Origin: Deltaproteobacteria bacterium
GTDB taxonomy: Bacteria > Desulfobacterota > Syntrophobacteria > Syntrophobacterales > Syntrophobacteraceae
Length of the DNA: 59,552 nucleotides
Direction: 5' to 3'
Assembly (NCBI GenBank): GCA_021793275.1
Contig: JAJYTC010000005.1
Span: forward strand, 1-59,552
Shown here piece by piece: positions 57,508-59,552 of the stretch (position 1 is its first letter; each line of letters starts with the position of its first letter). A program made the translations under genes and the position numbers. The notes beneath the pieces are model-generated. The model was given only the letters and a program-made list of their open reading frames with translations. It was not told where the DNA came from and did no database searches.

Positions 57508-57901
57508 TTTGCGAGTTCGATCACCGTGTCGGCAGCGGTTTCACTTGGGAAAACAAGAATCCATGCTGCCGCTACATTTGCCTGAAACACTCCTTTCACT
57601 ATTTGATTGCGGCTTACGGGAGATCGTTAAAGGTGAGCCAGTTCAAACAAAGCCTGTTTTTATCCCATGATAAAGAAAAAGCCGTTGAAGTCAATAGGGT
57701 CAGATACTCATCTCTCCAGTGAAACACCCCATAAAATAGGCCTGTTTCTATGGGGAATAGTCAAAGAAACGGGTAGTTCACCGTTTTGACATAATTGAAA
57801 AAAGCTAGACAATTTTATTTGAAATATGTCTTTCCACTCTTTCAGTTACAGAGCGCGGCAACAGTGGCTGATTGAGGTGGCTGGTTGAAAGGGAGGCTTC
57901 A
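57508..57901. other. intergenic with promoter and two inverted repeats
   Basis: 394 bases without a supported gene. Visible are the inverted repeats CCCCATA/TATGGGG (57727-57755) and AAACGG/CCGTTT (57767-57786), and a plus-strand promoter-like pair TTGACA (57786-57791), 16 bases, GACAAT (57808-57813), which would drive the small ORF and the CBS and stress genes downstream. Confidence 0.45.
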
Positions 57902-58048
57902 ATGGCAAGCAACTTCAAGATCTCTATTCGCCGGGATAACAACCGCCTGTATCGAAAAGGGATATATTGCAAAAAAAATCTGAACCTTTTCACGGAAAGA
58001 GGCATAGACATTGCCTTCACCGGTGAAAATGCCGGGCAGATAGCTTAG
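57902..58048 (+). CDS. 48-residue small ORF of unknown function
   Basis: MASNFKISIRRDNNRLYRKG opens a basic 48-residue protein. AAAGGGAGG lies six bases upstream, a strong ribosome-binding site, and the promoter-like pair at 57786-57813 precedes it. The start resembles that of small deltaproteobacterial proteins beginning with NFKI and an NLHLKL-type strand, but the rest diverges after residue 17 in a region with a run of eight A (57971-57978), so it may be a frameshifted remnant. Confidence 0.45.
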   Translation: MASNFKISIRRDNNRLYRKGIYCKKNLNLFTERGIDIAFTGENAGQIA

Positions 58049-58139
58049 GAACACGACCGCGACTGAGATTGTCTGGCGCATCTGGTATGCAGGCTTTTTT
58101 TACGAACCGGCCAATGAGACGAACGGAAGGAGGGGCTCA

Positions 58140-58592
58140 ATGAAAGCTGGAGACTTTTGCACCCGTGAGGTTGTGATCACAGGAAAGGACAGCACGATAG
58201 TTGAGGCGGCACGTCTCATGAGGGACTACCATGTTGGAGACCTGGTAGTGACGGAGGAAAGAGACGGTGAGCAGATACCGATCGGGATACTGACGGATCG
58301 AGACATTGTGGTCGAAGTGGTTGCAAGGGAGTCGGACTATCTGCGCTCGTTGGCGGTGGGCGACATAATGAGTACGGAACTCGTCACGGTCCGGGAGAAC
58401 GACAGCCTGTCCGATACGCTTAAGAGAATGTGTGCTCTGGGGATTCGCAGAGTTCCTGTTGTGAATAATCGAGGCGCCCTCGTGGGGATACTTTCCGTTG
58501 ATGATTTGGTCGAGCAGGTGTGCGAGGAATTGACGGATATCACAAGGCTCATCGCCTGGCAGCAGAAACGGGAAAAACAGGAAAGGACTTGA
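58140..58592 (+). CDS. CBS-domain pair protein
   Basis: 150 residues: two CBS domains in tandem (MKAGDFCTREVVITGKDSTIVEAARLMRD..., then VGDIMSTELVTVRENDSLSDTLKRMCALGIRRVPVVNNRG). Such pairs bind adenosyl nucleotides and sense energy state. GGAAGGAGGGG before the ATG. It is followed after 39 bases by a universal stress protein gene; the pair is common in anaerobes. Confidence 0.9.
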   Translation: MKAGDFCTREVVITGKDSTIVEAARLMRDYHVGDLVVTEERDGEQIPIGILTDRDIVVEVVARESDYLRSLAVGDIMSTELVTVRENDSLSDTLKRMCALGIRRVPVVNNRGALVGILSVDDLVEQVCEELTDITRLIAWQQKREKQERT

Positions 58593-58631
58593 GAGGTTTG
58601 AGCTGGAGCATATACAAAGGATGCTGCATTC

Positions 58632-59498
58632 ATGCAAAAGAAGCTTCTCATTACAGTCAGTGACGAGATCAGTTGCCTTCACGGGGTGAGGTTCGTCGGC
58701 TCGTTTTTCCGGAACAAATCGGCCGTGAGCGCCACGCTTTTCTATGTTGCGCCCCGCGCCAATATCGCCGGCACAGATCGGCCAAGACCTGTCGAACTTG
58801 ACCGGAAAGCGGCCGAAGCAGGTCAAGATCAGGCCCGGAACGCTCTCGATACCGCTCGGCAGATGCTCTTAGACCGCGGGTTTGCTGCCCGAAACCTCAA
58901 CACCAAATTCATATTCAGGCAGTTCGGGACAGTTAAAGACATTATAAGGGAGGCAAAATCGGGACAATATGATGCGGTCGTTTTGGGCAGGCGCGGCTAT
59001 CTGCTTTTTGAAGCAACCCTTGCAACCAGTGTCACCAGACAAATCCTGGACAAGGAGATTGATTTCCCCATCTGGATCTGCAGACGCCCCGAGGAAAACC
59101 GCAGAAACGTTCTTCTTTGCCTTGACGGCTCCGAATCCAGCCTTCGGATGGTCGATCATGCGGGCTTCATGCTTAAAGACGAAAGCGAGCATTGCGTAAC
59201 GCTTTTGCATGTGGATACGGGGGAAGGGGAAAGCAAAGAGGCCATCATGAGTGAGGCCAGAAGAAAGCTTCTTGATAACTGGGTTTGCGATGGAAGGATT
59301 TACAGCCTTGTGGCAGCCTCGGCGATAACCGGAGTGGCGAGAATTATCCTGGAAGAAGCTCAGGCCAAGGGCTATGCAGCGGTTGGCGTCGGAAGAGTGG
59401 GCATTAAAAAAGGGCGCCTCAAAGAATGGCTCGTTGGCTCAAGAACGATGAAACTCGTTGAGGCAATCGAAAAAGCTGCCTTGTGGGTAAGCCGCTAG
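58632..59498 (+). CDS. tandem universal stress protein
   Basis: 288 residues with two Usp domains. The second (from about 150) begins RNVLLCLDGSESSLRMVDHA and ends GVGRVGIKKGRLKEWLVGSRTMKLVE; the G-2x-G-9x-G(S/T) ATP-loop of UspFG-type is recognisable as GRVGIKKGRLKEWLVGS. The first domain is more divergent (ITVSDEISCLHGVRFVGSF, VVLGRRGYL). No signal peptide. Confidence 0.85.
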   Translation: MQKKLLITVSDEISCLHGVRFVGSFFRNKSAVSATLFYVAPRANIAGTDRPRPVELDRKAAEAGQDQARNALDTARQMLLDRGFAARNLNTKFIFRQFGTVKDIIREAKSGQYDAVVLGRRGYLLFEATLATSVTRQILDKEIDFPIWICRRPEENRRNVLLCLDGSESSLRMVDHAGFMLKDESEHCVTLLHVDTGEGESKEAIMSEARRKLLDNWVCDGRIYSLVAASAITGVARIILEEAQAKGYAAVGVGRVGIKKGRLKEWLVGSRTMKLVEAIEKAALWVSR

Positions 59499-59531
59499 GA
59501 CTGCCCGAGAATTGCGAATAAGCGGGTTTTC

Positions 59532-59552
59532 GTAGGAGCGGCTTCCAGCCGC
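59532..59552 (+). repeat. REP-like palindrome at window end
   Basis: GTAGGAGCGGCTTCCAGCCGC ends the window; GCGGCT-TCC-AGCCGC is a 6-bp hairpin. GTAGGAGCGGCTTC-type units are dispersed extragenic palindromes in several proteobacteria. Only one copy is seen here and the unit is cut by the window edge. Confidence 0.5.

Overview
The window reads as a chromosomal segment of a strictly anaerobic bacterium of the Desulfobacterota (old Deltaproteobacteria), perhaps Syntrophobacter- or Desulfomonile-like. That placement is inference. It rests on the anaerobic (bza) route to the B12 lower ligand, corrinoid methyltransferases with a RACE-type reactivator, sirohydrochlorin cobaltochelatase CbiX, a flagellar/chemotaxis block, and two genes that only make sense if an in-frame TGA is read as selenocysteine. 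No RNA gene, phage, insertion sequence or CRISPR array was seen.

Layout. 28-1038: an outer-membrane porin-like protein. 1419-5223: three membrane or lipid-linked glycosyltransferases. 5240-13875 (minus strand): a complete anaerobic 5,6-dimethylbenzimidazole (DMB) and nucleotide-loop operon, bzaF-bzaC-bzaD-bzaE-cobT-cobS, preceded by a cobalamin riboswitch (13986-14150) with its own intrinsic terminator (13921-13960). In this operon BzaC is fused to DUF2284 and the BzaE candidate is fused to a CbiR-like TIM barrel. 14223-15573: cbiL and cbiX.

15784-23475 (minus strand) is the most unusual part. It holds trxB, a CobW-type GTPase, a CxxC mini-thioredoxin, a zinc-ribbon protein, an SMC-like ATPase without coiled coil, a thioredoxin-like selenoprotein (U-A-A-C), a TSCPD domain fused to a decayed phosphoesterase, a 23-residue Cys-rich ORF, three more thioredoxin-like paralogues, a UroD/MtaA-family methyltransferase with selenocysteine at the metal-ligand position, and a small Cys-rich protein. 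I read it as an undescribed selenol/thiol-based methyl-transfer or corrinoid-handling system.

23745-26439: a NarL-type two-component pair. 26652-29494: padR-cobW-mini-thioredoxin-aquaglyceroporin, with a perfect 19-bp palindrome upstream, divergent from btuFCD (29723-32486). 32800-40675: a corrinoid methyl-transfer cluster (MtrH family, MtaA/UroD family, corrinoid protein, RACE reactivator, two DUF2284 proteins, PduO adenosyltransferase, third CobW GTPase). Together these regions make, import, adenosylate, use and reactivate cobamides.

40965-41237: a decayed otsB fragment. 41683-46233: fliD with a TPR glycosyltransferase-like protein and a J-domain protein. 46619-49606: a Spy/CpxP-like protein and a Cpx-like two-component system. 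49784-50863: cheV. 50876-52845: a minimal sufC-sufB pair. 53016-57507: acyl carrier protein, Pat-type acyl-CoA synthetase/acetyltransferase and AMP-forming acetyl-CoA synthetase. 57902-59498: a small ORF, a CBS-pair protein and a universal stress protein. A REP-like palindrome ends the window.
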